From: Corylus avellana
Taxonomy: Eukaryota > Streptophyta > Magnoliopsida > Fagales > Betulaceae
DNA: 64,000 bases
Direction of reading: 5' to 3'
Assembly (NCBI RefSeq): GCF_901000735.1
Contig: NC_081547.1
Location: 1,488,001-1,552,000 of the forward strand
Below are positions 1 through 10,186 of the stretch, in pieces. Below the pieces are notes generated by a model, which saw nothing but the letters and a program-made list of their open reading frames with translations, was not told where the DNA came from and ran no database searches. The translations under genes were made by a program, and so were the position numbers. The first letter of the stretch is position 1. Each line of letters begins with the position of its first letter.

Positions 1-758
1 TAATTAAGTCCAATCACACAATTCACCTGTTCCTAGTTAGAGCTTGGCTCCTTTAGTATTGCTAATTGCATGGAGCCACATCATAATAAGATGTCTTACC
101 ATTAGTTTCTAGAAGGAAAAGGAAACACTGATAGTTTCAGTTTTCTTTTGCCTTTCTTCTAGGCAATAGAATGATGATAAAAAAATGGCATTATACCTTT
201 GATGTGGAGATGTTATTGGCAGCTGCTATAATATTATGATACAAAATATAGACGAAACTATATATGAGTTGGCTTCAAGTTACATCTGGTGTAATTCTTT
301 GTGATGTTATATCTCTCTATAACTTCTCATTGGAATTAATATGTTATCAAGCCTAGTGATGGATTAAATATCTTCAACACACTTATCATGCATGTTGAAT
401 TTGACGTCAATTTGATGTTAATTACATTTTAATCGAAACTCATGTTTTGGAGATTTTTAAGATATATATATATATAAATAAAAATTAAAAAAAAAAAAAC
501 AAAAAAAAAAAAACTAAGCTTTTGAATATTTTCTAGATTAGATGGTTTTAATTTCTGGTCATGTTGATATTTGGTGAGCATAATGAAAAAGTAGAGGTCA
601 TCTAATCCAATACTGAGTTTGCCAAAATGTTGATCCAATAACAAATATTGAGTGGTGTAATATAGTCAAGGAGTTACACCAAGTATAACTTGAATTTTAC
701 CCTATATGTGTGTGTGTGTATTGCAAATGGATTATGATTTTCATTTGCTTCTCTACAG
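1..758. other. Upstream part or intron of the DUF547 gene, no exon recognised
   Basis: This AT-rich stretch precedes the first recognisable exon of the DUF547 gene, which begins directly after a CTCTACAG acceptor. It contains A/T runs near 480-515 and a short GT repeat near 709-719. I found no convincing coding exon in it. It is most likely an intron, because the first visible exon starts in the middle of a protein. Confidence 0.5.
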
Positions 759-3240
759 TATGCTCAGCATGCTTCATCAAATATAATCAGTCTGGCGGAG
801 CATCTTGGTACCCGCATCTCTGATCATGTTCCAGAGACACCTAACAAGCTTTCCGAGGACATGATCAAGTGCATGTCAGCGTTATATTGCAAGCTAGCTG
901 ACCCCCCTTTGACACATCATGGCCTGTCATCTCCCAATTCAACCATGTCATCCATGAGTGCATTTTCTCCACGAGATCAGTGTGATATGTGGAGTCCAGG
1001 GTTCAGGAATAATTCATCTTTTGATGTACGCTTAGATAATCCTTTCCATGTGGAAGGACTCAAAGAGTTCAGTGGACCATACAGCACAATGGTTGAAGTA
1101 CCTTGGATTTACAGAGATGGTCAGAAACTGGGTGATACTGAACCTCTGCTACAAAATTTCAGGTGACCCTATATGATATGTTTACCCAAGAAAATATATT
1201 TTGCCAATGATGTTGAATTTAATTTGGAGGGGTCAAAAACATATATTCCGTTCGAATTCTATGCTCTCTTACAATTTTCATTATCATTATTGGTTGTTCT
1301 GTTACAGGTCACTTATCTGTCAATTAGAAGAAGTTGATCCTAGGAAGTTGAAACATGAAGAGAAGCTAGCCTTCTGGATTAACATACACAATGCATTGGT
1401 GATGCATGTAATGATTCTCATTAGTAGATATGTTAAGTTTACGGTGTTAACTCCTTTGCATAGTTTTATTTCTGATGCCAGTGAAATTTAATCAGTTTGT
1501 TGTTTTGGAATAGGCATTTTTGGCTTATGGGATTCCACAAAACAATGTAAAGAGAGTTTTTCTACTCTTAAAGGTAGGACGAGCATTATTGGTCCTGTAG
1601 GTGAATAGTCAGTATGATTATTTGTCTTCTTAAACTTTTCCACTATCCAGGCTGCATACAACATTGGGGGTCACATCATCAGTGCGGACACTATACAGAG
1701 TTCTATCCTGGGTTGCCGGATGTCTCGTCCTGGACAGGTGGGTCCTGAGCCTTGGGGTTTCATTTTTTTAACTAATTGTTATTTGACATTTGTTTTGATA
1801 TCTTCTGTGAATGTGCATTTGAATTCTGTGAAATGGTTCTGAATGCAAATTTGATTGGTGGCGCCTTGAAAGTTTTTCTCTTTAATAGACACAAGGCTGC
1901 AGAAGTTCATAAGCCTCTCCTCTTATTTCTTTTTGCTCTTCTCAGTAGGACGTCAAACTATATATTATCTAAAATAATGCTCTCAAGACACAATGAAGCT
2001 GTTGTTTTCCTTTCAGTTTGTAATTTACTTAGGGATCTTCTTCCAAATTCATCGTTGTAGTGAGGCTGATAAAAATTGCTTCTGCTTGTAGTGGCTTCGC
2101 TTGTTACTTTCTCCAAGAACGAAATTTAAATCTGGAGATGAACGGCAAGCATATGCAATTGAGCATCCAGAACCCCTTTTACACTTTGCACTCTGTTCGG
2201 GAAGCCATTCTGATCCTGCGGTAATTCTTATTTCTTTATCTTTTTCCAGCTTTATGAATCATTTCACTCGCATGTCTGGTTACATATGCAGTGTAGAGAT
2301 GCTTCATCTATGTATATTTTTTACTCAAGAATCGTTTTTTTTTTTTCTGAATCGGTGTGACAATCTTACCCAAAAAAAAAAAAAGGAAAAAGAATCAATG
2401 AAACTAATGAAAGGACAATACTCATTTCCCTTTGACCAGGAAAATTTATTGGGACTTACTTTCATATTTACATTGTCAATATCATTTCTAAGCATTCTGG
2501 TTGACTGTATTATAGGAGAAACAAAGGCTAAATTTAGGGTTTACTTCTTCACAATCCCATGAACTATTCTTGTAACATTCTGGTCTCATATTGGGAAAGA
2601 AAGGAGTAGCGCACATAGAGTAGATAATTTATAAAGATAGTTATGAGTGATAAGTTTAACTTTGCGTAGTTATTAGGTAAAACTGAACTTTATAAGAAAT
2701 TTTAGGAAAGCTCCAAATTGACTAATCCTTTTGAAAAATTTGTAAGGACTCAGGAAAAATGGTTATTCACATCTGCGTTATGATCCCAAAATAACTAATC
2801 AATTTGGAGTTTTCCTAGAATTCCTTATGAGAAGTTACTTTGTGGTAGCTAGGTTCTAACTGCAAAACAGGATGAAGCATATAAGTACTAGCATCCCATG
2901 GGAATGATTTAATCTTTTAATCTTTGGTCTTGTTCAGGTTCGTGTGTACACACCCAAGAGAGTATTCCAAGAGATGGAAGCTGCAAAAGAAGAGTACATT
3001 CGGGCTACCTTCGGTGTAAGCAAGAATCATAAAATCCTCTTACCAAAGATCGTTGAGTCATTTGTGAAGCACTCTGGTTTGTGTCCAGCTGGAGTGATAG
3101 AGATGATCCAACTGTCTTTGCCTGAATCTTTGAAGAAGAGTGTTAAGAAATGTCAACTAGGGAAATCCCACAAGAGCATCGAGTGGATTCCTCACAATTT
3201 CACCTTTCGGTATTTGATATCTAAAGAGCTTGTTAAGTGA
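759..3240 (+). CDS. DUF547 domain protein, C-terminal part (six exons, 5' end off-window)
   Basis: Exons read as 759-1162, 1308-1407, 1514-1573, 1651-1737, 2092-2220 and 2938-3240, all with GT-AG borders and a continuous frame (stop TGA 3238-3240). The visible part encodes about 360 residues. The DUF547 core is recognisable from LEEVDPRKLKHEEKLAFWIN, followed by NIHNALVMH, then AFLAYGIPQN, AAYNIGGHIISA and the terminal IEWIPHNFTFRYL. In plants this domain usually sits behind an N-terminal leucine-zipper (MIP1-type) region, which would lie left of the window. The molecular role of the family is not settled. The 3' flank (from about 3331) is copied elsewhere in the window as part of the PR-1 duplications. 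The 5' end is missing, so the full length is unknown. Confidence 0.88.
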
Positions 3241-3330
3241 CTCTGCTTGCATAGGCTGCTGCTCAATACTTGAGGTAGATTGCATTGTTCGTAAGAAATT
3301 TATACTAGGAGAATTTATATTTTTCTTTTG

Positions 3331-3821
3331 TACAAAGTAGAATGTGTAGCCAGAAAAGGGAGGATAGAAGTGTGATCTATGGCTTTTTGTACTCGTATTA
3401 TGTGATCTCCATCTATATGTCAACCATAGAAACATATCTAATATTGTTGTAGTGTTGTGCGAGAGTGGAGATCTGCATTGAACAATGTAAATACATATGC
3501 TCCCCGGTTCATTCATGATCTAAACTGTACTCTGATTACTCTGTAACCATGAACTATTTGCTCTCCGCGTTTTATTTGATTTCATGCATTTAAAATATAG
3601 TTGCCTGCTACCATCAACGGTCTCCACAAATTGGTGGATACAATAGGTGAAATTCATCATCAATGGTAATTAGTAAAACTTACATGCATGTTACACTAAA
3701 AGGTGAGGGTATTCGTCCACCTATATGAGGGCTAAACACATGTTTGTGAAGAGTGTTAAATTATTAATTAAATAATTAAATTTATAATTTTTATTGATTA
3801 AAAATCACAATAACACCGTCG

Positions 3822-3859
<38 letters not shown>

Positions 3860-3960
3860 CGGGTCAATTCATTCCTTAGTTTTATTTCACATTAAGATGT
3901 TATTAAAGCTTCCATAATAGTGTAATAAGCTTTAAAATCAGATCGAAGAAAGATTTAACA
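3331..3960. repeat. Duplicated block A, copy 1 (DUF547 3' flank plus PR-1 3' flank)
   Basis: This block starts about 90 bases after the DUF547 stop with TACAAAGTAG and runs to the stop of the first PR-1 gene. The same block recurs at 5362-6048 (full) and 8201-8537 (right half only). Shared landmarks are GTGTGATCTATGGCTTTTTG, TGCATTGAACAATGTA, GATACAATAGGTGAAATTCA, ATGAGGGCT and TTAAATTATTAATTAA. It includes an A run of about 34 bases (3821-3855). Because copy 1 lies at the end of the DUF547 gene, it is the likely source of the others. Confidence 0.8.
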
Positions 3961-3962
3961 CT

Positions 3963-4469
3963 CTAGTATGGCCTCTCCCCTGGAATATTTCCAATAGGAT
4001 TATATAAACATATGGTTATACTACTGCCATACTTCAAACATCTAGCTTGAGCACACCCCAACTCCAAAGACTTCCTCCACACGACAAGAGTATAGGCGTT
4101 GCATGTGTGGTGGTTCGACAGGCATGTGTTGGTGGCGTAGTTATAGTGTTGCTTCTCTTGCACCCATCTATCAACGACCATGCGTGGTGTCATGGTCTTG
4201 TTGAATATTGTCCACACCTGGTTTCCCTGATACTTGTGGTGCAATTTCGTAAGACCGCATCCCATGTTATTTTTTTGGTATCGGACTACTCGGCCTGCGG
4301 CATTAGCTAGCTCCTCACTCCACTTGAGCGGGCTAACCCCAACTGCTGCCCTTGCTTGGTTGTGTGCTTCAAGGTACTCCTTGGCTGCGGTTGGCAGTGG
4401 CGCAGCCCCTTGCGCAACGATGTGAGGTATGGCTAGAGCCATGATGAGTATAAGCAATGCGTAGGCCAT
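3963..4469 (-). CDS. STS14-like PR-1 / CAP domain secreted protein, copy a
   Basis: Intronless, 168 residues. Residues 1 to about 20 form a signal peptide (MAYALLILIMALAIPHIVAQ), so the product should enter the secretory pathway and reach the cell wall or apoplast. The CAP domain follows: AHNQARAAVGVSPLKWSEEL, then MTPRMVVDRWVQEK, then LVVWRKSLELGCAQARC, and the terminal YNPIGNIPGERPY. Six cysteines fit the three disulfides of PR-1. The canonical CAP cavity residues are missing: the usual GEN motif reads GNQ and the usual HYTQ reads AYTL. This pattern resembles the STS14 branch as I remember it. PR-1 proteins bind sterols or act as defence-signal peptides, but loss of the cavity residues leaves the role of this copy open. 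Its promoter has been invaded by a CA/TA microsatellite 60 bases upstream. Confidence 0.9.
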   Translation of the reverse strand: MAYALLILIMALAIPHIVAQGAAPLPTAAKEYLEAHNQARAAVGVSPLKWSEELANAAGRVVRYQKNNMGCGLTKLHHKYQGNQVWTIFNKTMTPRMVVDRWVQEKQHYNYATNTCLSNHHTCNAYTLVVWRKSLELGCAQARCLKYGSSITICLYNPIGNIPGERPY

Positions 4470-4526
4470 TTTCTATATGTAGTGTACTATGACCAATATT
4501 GGTGCAAGTGGGAGTTGTAATTATAT

Positions 4527-4530
<4 letters not shown>

Positions 4531-4601
<71 letters not shown>
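4531..4601. repeat. (CA)n(TA)n compound microsatellite in the copy-a promoter
   Basis: A perfect CA run followed by a perfect TA run begins about 62 bases upstream of the start codon of PR-1 copy a. It starts where the better preserved copies b and d carry a TATAAATA box, so it probably replaced or masks that promoter element. Confidence 0.95.
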
Positions 4602-4606
<5 letters not shown>

Positions 4607-5361
4607 AGGGGTTTTATTTGTAATTCATTTAATTGGCTTAAAGAAGAAAACAAAAAGGTCCTAAATTCTCTCTCTTTATTTAATTTTCTTTTTATTTTCT
4701 CTTGGATTCACTTTATATATTAATGTAAGACAATTAAAACGTAGGGGGTTTTAGTTTTTGGATTTGATATATATAAAATGTAGGGGTTTTATTTGTAATT
4801 CATTTAATTGGCTTAAAGAAGAAAACAAAAAGTTCTTAAATTCTCTCTTTTTATTTAATTTTCTTTTTATTTTCTCTTGGTTTCAGTTTATATATTAATG
4901 TGAGACAATTAAAATATAGGGGGTTTTAGTTTTTGGATTTGGCTCGCATGCTGTAATTTTAATGACAGCATATATGCTGTAGTGTAAGCAACGGTTAAAA
5001 TTGACTCTCAAAGTTTACTTACTTTGAGAAGCTTTTAATATGAGAGATAAAATGAAGAAATTTTTTTAGATATTTAATCTTGACCGTTGCTGAAACTACA
5101 TCATACATGCTGTTATTTTAATAATAGCATGTAAGCTAGGTCATTTTTTTTCTTTCTTATCTCGCTTTCTTTTCTCTATCCTTAATGTGAGACAATTAAA
5201 ACGTTGGAGTTTTATTTGGAATGCATTTAATTGATGTCTTAATGAAGAAAACAAAAGGTTTCCAAATTCTCTCTCTCTTTATTTTTCTTTTTTCTTCCCT
5301 TGCTTTCTCTTTATATATCAATGTTATGTTGTAAGTTTTACACTCAATATATATATATATA
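4601..5361. repeat. AT-rich tandem repeat array, about 175-bp unit
   Basis: AAATGTAGGGGTTTTATTTG starts at 4601 and again at 4776, giving a 175-bp direct repeat. The unit reads on through TTTAATTGGCTTAAAGAAG, TTTATTTAATTTTC and GACAATTAAAACGTAGGGGG. A third diverged unit lies near 5188-5360. A palindrome-like segment with inverted TGCTGT motifs sits between them (about 4940-5140). Related units recur at 9126-9560 and 10258-10580. Confidence 0.85.
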
Positions 5362-6048
5362 TACAAAGTAGGAGGTGTAGCCATAAAAGGGATGATAGAA
5401 GTGTGATCTATGGCTTTTTGAACTCATATTATGTGATCTCCATCTCTATGTTAACCATAAAACATATCTAATATCGAAGTAGTGTTGTGAGAGAGTGGAG
5501 ATTCTGCATTGAACAATGTATGCTGCCATGTTTATTCATGATCTGAACTATACTGTGATTACTTTGTAACCATGAACTATTTGCTCTCTGCGTTTTATTT
5601 GATTTCTTGCATTTAAAATATAGTTGCATTTGACCATTAACGGCCTCGATAGATTGGTGTATATAGGTGTTAGAATGTACCTGCATGCTACCATCAACAG
5701 TCTCCACAGATTGGTTGATACAATAGGTGAAATTCATATCATCAAAGGTAATTGGTAAAACTTGCATGCACGTTACACTAAAAGGTGCCACAAGTAAAAT
5801 TTTCAGCTCTCGAGGTTTGTCGTCCTCCTATATGAGGGCTTAACACATGTTTGTGAAGAGTGTTAAATTATTAATTAAACGATTAAATTTATAATTTTTA
5901 TCGACTAAAAATAACAAACATTGTTGGGAAAAAAAAAAAAGTCTCAGGTCAATCCGTTCTTCACTTTTATTTCATATTAAGATGTCATCAAAGCTTCCAT
6001 AACAGTGTAATAAGGTTTAAAATGAGATGAAAGAAATATGTGATTTCT
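5362..6048. repeat. Duplicated block A, copy 2
   Basis: This second copy of the block at 3331-3960 starts at the same TACAAAGTAG and ends at PR-1 copy b. It is slightly longer, with an extra piece near 5640-5690 (AGATTGGTGTATATAGGTGT) and a piece with TCTCGAGGTTTGTCGTCC near 5805-5825 that copy 3 also has. The A run here is shorter than in copy 1. Confidence 0.8.
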
Positions 6049-6552
6049 CTAGTACGGCTTCTTCCCCACAATATTTCCAGGAGGATTATAGAAACATATA
6101 GTTATGCTAGTGCCCTCCTTCACACATCTAGCTTGAGCACACCCCAACTCCAGAGACTTCCTCCACACGACCTGAGTATAGACGCGGCACGTGTGGTTTG
6201 GCAGACACATGTTGTTGGCGTAGTTATAGTATTGCTTCTCTTTCACCCATGTATCAACGACCATGCGTGGTGTCAAGGTCTTGCCGCTTGTCCACAACTG
6301 GTTCCAACCATAATTGCGGTTGGTCAAGCTTGCCAAGCCGCATCTCATTTTGTTTCTTTGGTATCGGACTACTCGGCTTGCGGCATTAGCTAGCCCCTCG
6401 CTCCACTTGAGCGGGCTAACCCTAACTGCTGCCCTTGCTTGGTTGTGTCCTTGAAGGTACTCCTTGGCTGCGGTTGGCAGTGGTGCAGCCCCTTGTGCAG
6501 GGATGTGGGGTATGGCTAGAGCCATGATGAGTATAAGCAATGCGTAGGCCAT
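6049..6552 (-). CDS. STS14-like PR-1 / CAP domain secreted protein, copy b
   Basis: Intronless, 167 residues, with the same signal peptide type (MAYALLILIMALAIPHIPAQ). CAP segments in order are GHNQARAAVRVSPLKWSEGL, MVVDTWVKEK, VYTQVVWRKSLELGCAQARC and YNPPGNIVGKKPY, with six cysteines. The cavity motifs read WNQ (for GEN) and VYTQ (for HYTQ), so the usual Glu and His are absent. It keeps a well placed TATAAATA box 57 bases upstream, which suggests that this copy and copy d have the most intact promoters. It sits between two copies of duplicated block A. It is likely a secreted defence- or development-related protein. Confidence 0.9.
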   Translation of the reverse strand: MAYALLILIMALAIPHIPAQGAAPLPTAAKEYLQGHNQARAAVRVSPLKWSEGLANAASRVVRYQRNKMRCGLASLTNRNYGWNQLWTSGKTLTPRMVVDTWVKEKQYYNYANNMCLPNHTCRVYTQVVWRKSLELGCAQARCVKEGTSITICFYNPPGNIVGKKPY

Positions 6553-6608
6553 TTTCTATGTAATGTGTGTTAGCTATGACCAATATTGGTGCAAGTGGGA
6601 GTTGCAAT

Positions 6609-6616
6609 TATTTATA
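6609..6616 (-). promoter_or_regulatory. TATA box of PR-1 copy b
   Basis: On the minus strand this reads TATAAATA, 57 bases before the start codon, within a conserved upstream segment (CACTTGCACCAATATTGGTC nearer the gene). The same box and spacing type occur in copy d. Confidence 0.7.
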
Positions 6617-6976
6617 GCCACTAGGTTGGTAGGTCATCAAGTTCTTCCTAGTTTGTCCATATGTTTAAGGGAATCATTATGGGATGGAAGAAATATTATC
6701 AAGTGAAGGTAAGATAGAAAGACACCCAAAAAAAAGGAAAAAAAAGAGAGGGTAAGATAGAAAGAAGAAATAGTTTTAAATCTAAGTCAACTATTGAATT
6801 AACTTGATTTATTTTATCTATTATAACAACTCGATGATAGTCAAAGTCAAAGCCCTCTTGTTTTGTTGAGGACTAGGGAGTGAAGGTTAACATTTATACA
6901 AGTAGTAGAAATGTAGAATGGTGCATAGTTGGGCCTAAAATGAGGCTAAGAAAGCCCAGCTAGCAGCAAATCATGG

Positions 6977-7163
6977 TTGCACGTATATATAAGGATTATA
7001 TGCTGGTTTCTATGTGGTTTGCACGTATCTATAAGGATCATATGCTGGTTTCTATGTGGTTTGCACGTATCTATAAGGATCATATGCTGGTTTCTATGTG
7101 GTTTGCACGTATATATAAGGATCAATGATTAACAATATATTGCAAAGTTTGACCATTTAGAAT

Positions 7164-7194
<31 letters not shown>

Positions 7195-7372
7195 GGATAA
7201 ATTATGAATATTCAACTCTAATTGGTCAATCGTCCAAAAAAAGAAGAAGAAGAAGAAGAAGAAAATAATTCTAAATGGTCGAAGTTTCTAGACTTTGACT
7301 TTGCAATATATTTTTAATCATTGATCCTCATATATACGTGCAAACCACATAGAAACCAGCATATGATATAAG
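6977..7372. repeat. Foldback element with a 42-bp tandem repeat in its left arm
   Basis: The left arm holds three full 42-bp units starting at 6977, 7019 and 7061 and a partial fourth at 7103. Each has TTGCACGTAT, AAGGAT, ATGCTGGTTTCTATGTGG. The right arm (about 7249-7372) is the inverse of one unit plus the adjoining part: TATACGTGCAAACCACATAG and AAACCAGCATATGATAT, with GAAGAAGAAGAA and ATTCTAAATGGTC mirroring the left arm. The loop is about 80 bases. This is a non-autonomous foldback or MITE-like insertion. A transcript would form a long hairpin. Confidence 0.8.
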
Positions 7373-7429
7373 AAAAAGAAGAGAATTAGTAATTTTAATT
7401 AAGGTCAACTGTAGACTGTAGTTGCACAG

Positions 7430-8130
7430 GTTTGTACCAAACTGTCCCGAACTGGAATTCATGGATTAAGTTGTTTGCAACAGCCAGCAGAGATGATGAA
7501 GAAAGTTTTTGTACCGTTGTTCATTTGTTCTCCATCACCCTTCTAACGTTAAAGGCCCATATGCACAAATGGGCTATAACCAACAAATAAACAAACGGAT
7601 TTTCGAGGTAGTACACCATGGGCCATCTCAGTCTTGATTTCGGCCCATCTCAGTATTTACTAAAAAATGTTCATAATTTGGACTAGCTACCACTACTAGA
7701 TAAGAGTTATCACACCCTGGGCCCATCTCAATCTTCAAACTATCAATTATCAAATAGAGTACGACGACCCAGAAAAAAAAAAAAAAAAAAAAGTGTCTAA
7801 TTAAGCAATTTTCTGGCTTCCAGCAAGTTTCAGGCGTTAAAATGGTGAATGCAGTGTCCGTGTACGGTGGCCCACCTACCAGTCTAATCAGAGACGCGAG
7901 CTGTTCATATTTGTGGGTGAGTCTCTTTGATTTCGAAAATTTTACAGTTTATTTTCATTTTAGTTAAATATCCAACATCTTCCAATCTCATTTAATTTGC
8001 TGAAGAAATGACACCGTAAAAAAGATCTCTGCTCTATTTGTACCTCAAAAATTTTTATTTTACATTAAGCTGTCATCAAGCTTCCATAACCATAAAAAGA
8101 AGAGAGAACTCTATAACTTCTCTGGTACGG
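7430..8130. repeat. Duplicated block B, copy 1 (3' flank of PR-1 copy d)
   Basis: This is nearly the same as 11818-12470. Shared landmarks are ACTGGAATTCATGGAT, AAGTTTTTGTACC, AACAAATAAACAAACGGATT, TTTACTAAAAAATGTTCATA and TACGGTGGCCCACCTACCAG. Relative to the right-hand copy it has lost about 50 bases just before the GTGTACGGTGG segment and gained a run of A near 7771-7790. The left-hand context is the foldback element, the right-hand one the PR-1 relic. Confidence 0.85.
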
Positions 8131-8201
8131 ACTCTCCCAACAGCATTTCTTGGTGGATTATAGAAACATATGGTTAGACTCCCACTTTCCTTCACAGAGG
8201 T
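8131..8201 (-). pseudogene. PR-1 relic (3' end only) cut at a duplication junction
   Basis: The minus strand encodes the C-terminal end of a PR-1 copy closest to copy d, ending in SLTICFYNPP. Only about 25 codons remain. One G is missing from the GGGG run that precedes the last residues, and the stop TAG has become CAG, so the end is shifted and open. At about 8201 the coding remnant is replaced abruptly by the right half of duplicated block A (GTGAATACAATAGGTGAAAT). The piece marks a recombination point between two PR-1-linked blocks. Confidence 0.85.
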
Positions 8202-8537
8202 GAATACAATAGGTGAAATTCATCATTAATGGTAATTGGTAAAATTTGCATGCACGTTACACTTAAAGGTGCCAAAAGTAAAATTTTCAACTCTCGAGGT
8301 TAGTCGTCCTCCAATATGAGGGCTAAACATATGTTTGTAAAGAGTATTAAATTATTAATTAAATGATTAAATTTATAATTTTTATTAATTAAAAATTACA
8401 ATAACACTATTGAAAAAAGAATAAAAAAAAGTTTCGAGTCAATTCATTCCTCAGATTTATTTCACATTAAGTTGTCATCAAAGCTTCCATGACAATGTGA
8501 TAAATTTTAAAATCAGATCAAAAAAGGATTTGACACT
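8202..8537. repeat. Duplicated block A, copy 3 (right half)
   Basis: This matches 3640-3960 and 5725-6048 (GAATACAATAGGTGAAATTC, TGAGGGCTAAACATATG, TTAAATTATTAATTAAATGA). The left half, with the DUF547 3' flank, is absent because the block is fused to the PR-1 relic. It leads directly into PR-1 copy c. Confidence 0.8.
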
Positions 8538-9047
8538 CTAGTACGGCCTCTCCCCCTTAATATTTCCAGGAGGATTATAGAAACATATAGTTATACTAGT
8601 GCCATACTCCGAACATCTAGCTTGAGCACACCCCAACTCCAAAGACTTCCTCCATACGACCTGAGTATAAGCCACGCACGTGCGGAAGTATGACATGCAC
8701 TCGTTGAAACTGTAGATATAGTGTTCCTTCTCTTGCACCCATCTATCAACGGCCATGCGTGGTGTCATGGTCTCGTTGTTTACTGTAAATAATTGGTTCC
8801 CACGATACTTGTGGTTGGTCAAACTGGCCATACCGCATTCCATGTTGTTTTTTTGGTATCGGACTAGTCGGCGTGCAGCATTAGCTAGCTCCTCACTCCA
8901 CTTGAGCGGGCCAACCCCAACTTCTGCCCTAGCTTTGTTGTGTCCTTCAAGGTACTCCTTAGCTACGCTAGGCAGTGGCGCAGCCCCTTGCGCAGGGATG
9001 TGAGGTATGGCTAGAGCCACGATGAGTATAAGCAATGCGTAGGCCAT
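8538..9047 (-). CDS. STS14-like PR-1 / CAP domain secreted protein, copy c
   Basis: Intronless, 169 residues, with signal peptide MAYALLILIVALAIPHIPAQ. CAP landmarks are GHNKARAEVGVGPLKWSEEL, MAVDRWVQEKEHY, AYTQVVWRKSLELGCAQARC and YNPPGNIKGERPY, with six cysteines. The cavity positions read GNQ and AYTQ instead of GEN and HYTQ. The region before the second cysteine pair (YIYSFNECMSYFRTC) differs most from the sisters. Like copy a, its TATA-box region has been replaced by a TA run (9101-9126) beginning about 54 bases upstream of the start codon. Confidence 0.9.
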   Translation of the reverse strand: MAYALLILIVALAIPHIPAQGAAPLPSVAKEYLEGHNKARAEVGVGPLKWSEELANAARRLVRYQKNNMECGMASLTNHKYRGNQLFTVNNETMTPRMAVDRWVQEKEHYIYSFNECMSYFRTCVAYTQVVWRKSLELGCAQARCSEYGTSITICFYNPPGNIKGERPY

Positions 9048-9100
9048 TTTCTATGTAATGTGTGCTATGACCAATATTGGTGCAAGTGCGAGTTGTAATC

Positions 9101-9126
9101 ATATATATATATATATATATATATAT
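9101..9126. repeat. (TA)n microsatellite in the copy-c promoter
   Basis: A perfect TA run starts 54 bases upstream of the start codon of PR-1 copy c, at the position of the TATAAATA box in copies b and d. It could act as a substitute TATA element or weaken initiation. Confidence 0.9.
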
Positions 9127-9600
9127 AATGTACAAGTTTTATTTGTAATGTATTTAATTGTCTTAATGAATAAAATAAAAGGTTTATAAATTCTCTTTCT
9201 TTATTTAATTTTCTTTTTATCTTCTTTTGGTTTCAGTTTATATATCAATCTAAGACAATTAAAACATATGGGGTTTTATTTATAATATATTTAATTGTCT
9301 TAATGAAGAAAACAAAAGATTCTTAATTTTTTTTTTTTAATATATTTTTCTTTGTATCTTCTCTTGCTTTCTGTTTATATCCTCAATATGAGACAATTAA
9401 AACGTATGAGTTTTATTTGGAATGCATTTAATTGATGTCTTAACGAAGAAGACAAAAGGTTTTCAAATTCTCTTTTTTTCTCTCTGTTTATTTTTTTTTT
9501 CTTCTCTTGTTTCTATTTATATCTCAATGTTATATTGTAAATTTTATACTCAATTTCGGAAAAAGAAGAGAGAGATTTCAATCGTTGTTTTTCAATGAAA
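9127..9600. repeat. AT-rich repeat array, related to 4601-5361
   Basis: Diverged units of the same family carry GTTTTATTTGTAATGTATTT, GACAATTAAAACATATGGGG and AACGAAGAAGACAAAAGG. They follow the copy-c promoter as 4601-5361 follows copy a, so the array probably travelled with the PR-1 duplication. No gene seen. Confidence 0.75.
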
Positions 9601-9607
9601 AAACATA

Positions 9608-10086
9608 GGGGAAAGTCCTCCCAAACTATCAAATGTCCCCCCAAACTATCAAAACATTGTCAATATCCCCACAAGAATAGCAAAAAGATAAAAATGTTCA
9701 TATATATTTCTTAATAAGACAAAAATACACCTATAAATTCGAAAGAAAAAAATTAAAACGAATTTTTTAGTTTTAAAAAATTGAAAACAAATTTTTTTTT
9801 TTTTAAAAAAACGAAAATATTCAATTTTTCTTTAAAAAAAAAAATCGAAATTTTAAAAAAAAAATTCTTATAAAAATGATTTTTTTTTTTTAAATAAATA
9901 AATTTGGCCACCCGTTGGAATTTTGTTTTTTTTTTTTTTAATGTTTTTTTATAGAATTTTTAATATTTTTTGTTTTTATTTTACTAAAGTAGTTTCGTCA
10001 TTGGGGAGACATTGATAATGTTTTTGTAGTTTTGGGGGACAATGTCAATTGAGTGGTAGTTTTGATGAGGTATATGGACTTTACCC
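9608..10086. mobile_element. Inverted-repeat MITE-like element, family 1 copy 1
   Basis: The left arm GGGGAAAGTCCTCCCAAACT, with AAACTATCAAAACATTGTCA behind it, is mirrored at the right by GACATTGATAATG, GGGGGACAATGTC, TAGTTTTGATGAGG and GGACTTTACCC. The centre is almost pure A/T with long homopolymers. A second copy of the family lies at 44373-45072. No coding capacity. The superfamily is not clear. Confidence 0.65.
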
Positions 10087-10186
10087 AAAAATATACTACA
10101 ATTATTTTTTCTTTTCTTTTTTCCTTTTTTTATCTTTATCTTGTGGTTATGTTCTTCCACTTTCGTTTGTTTCCCTTATATTTTTT

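Noticed and set aside
2101..2562. Open frame of 153 codons (+) in the DUF547 region
   Set aside because: Only its first 40 codons are exon (to 2220, followed by GTAATT). The rest is intron read-through with Lys and Phe runs.
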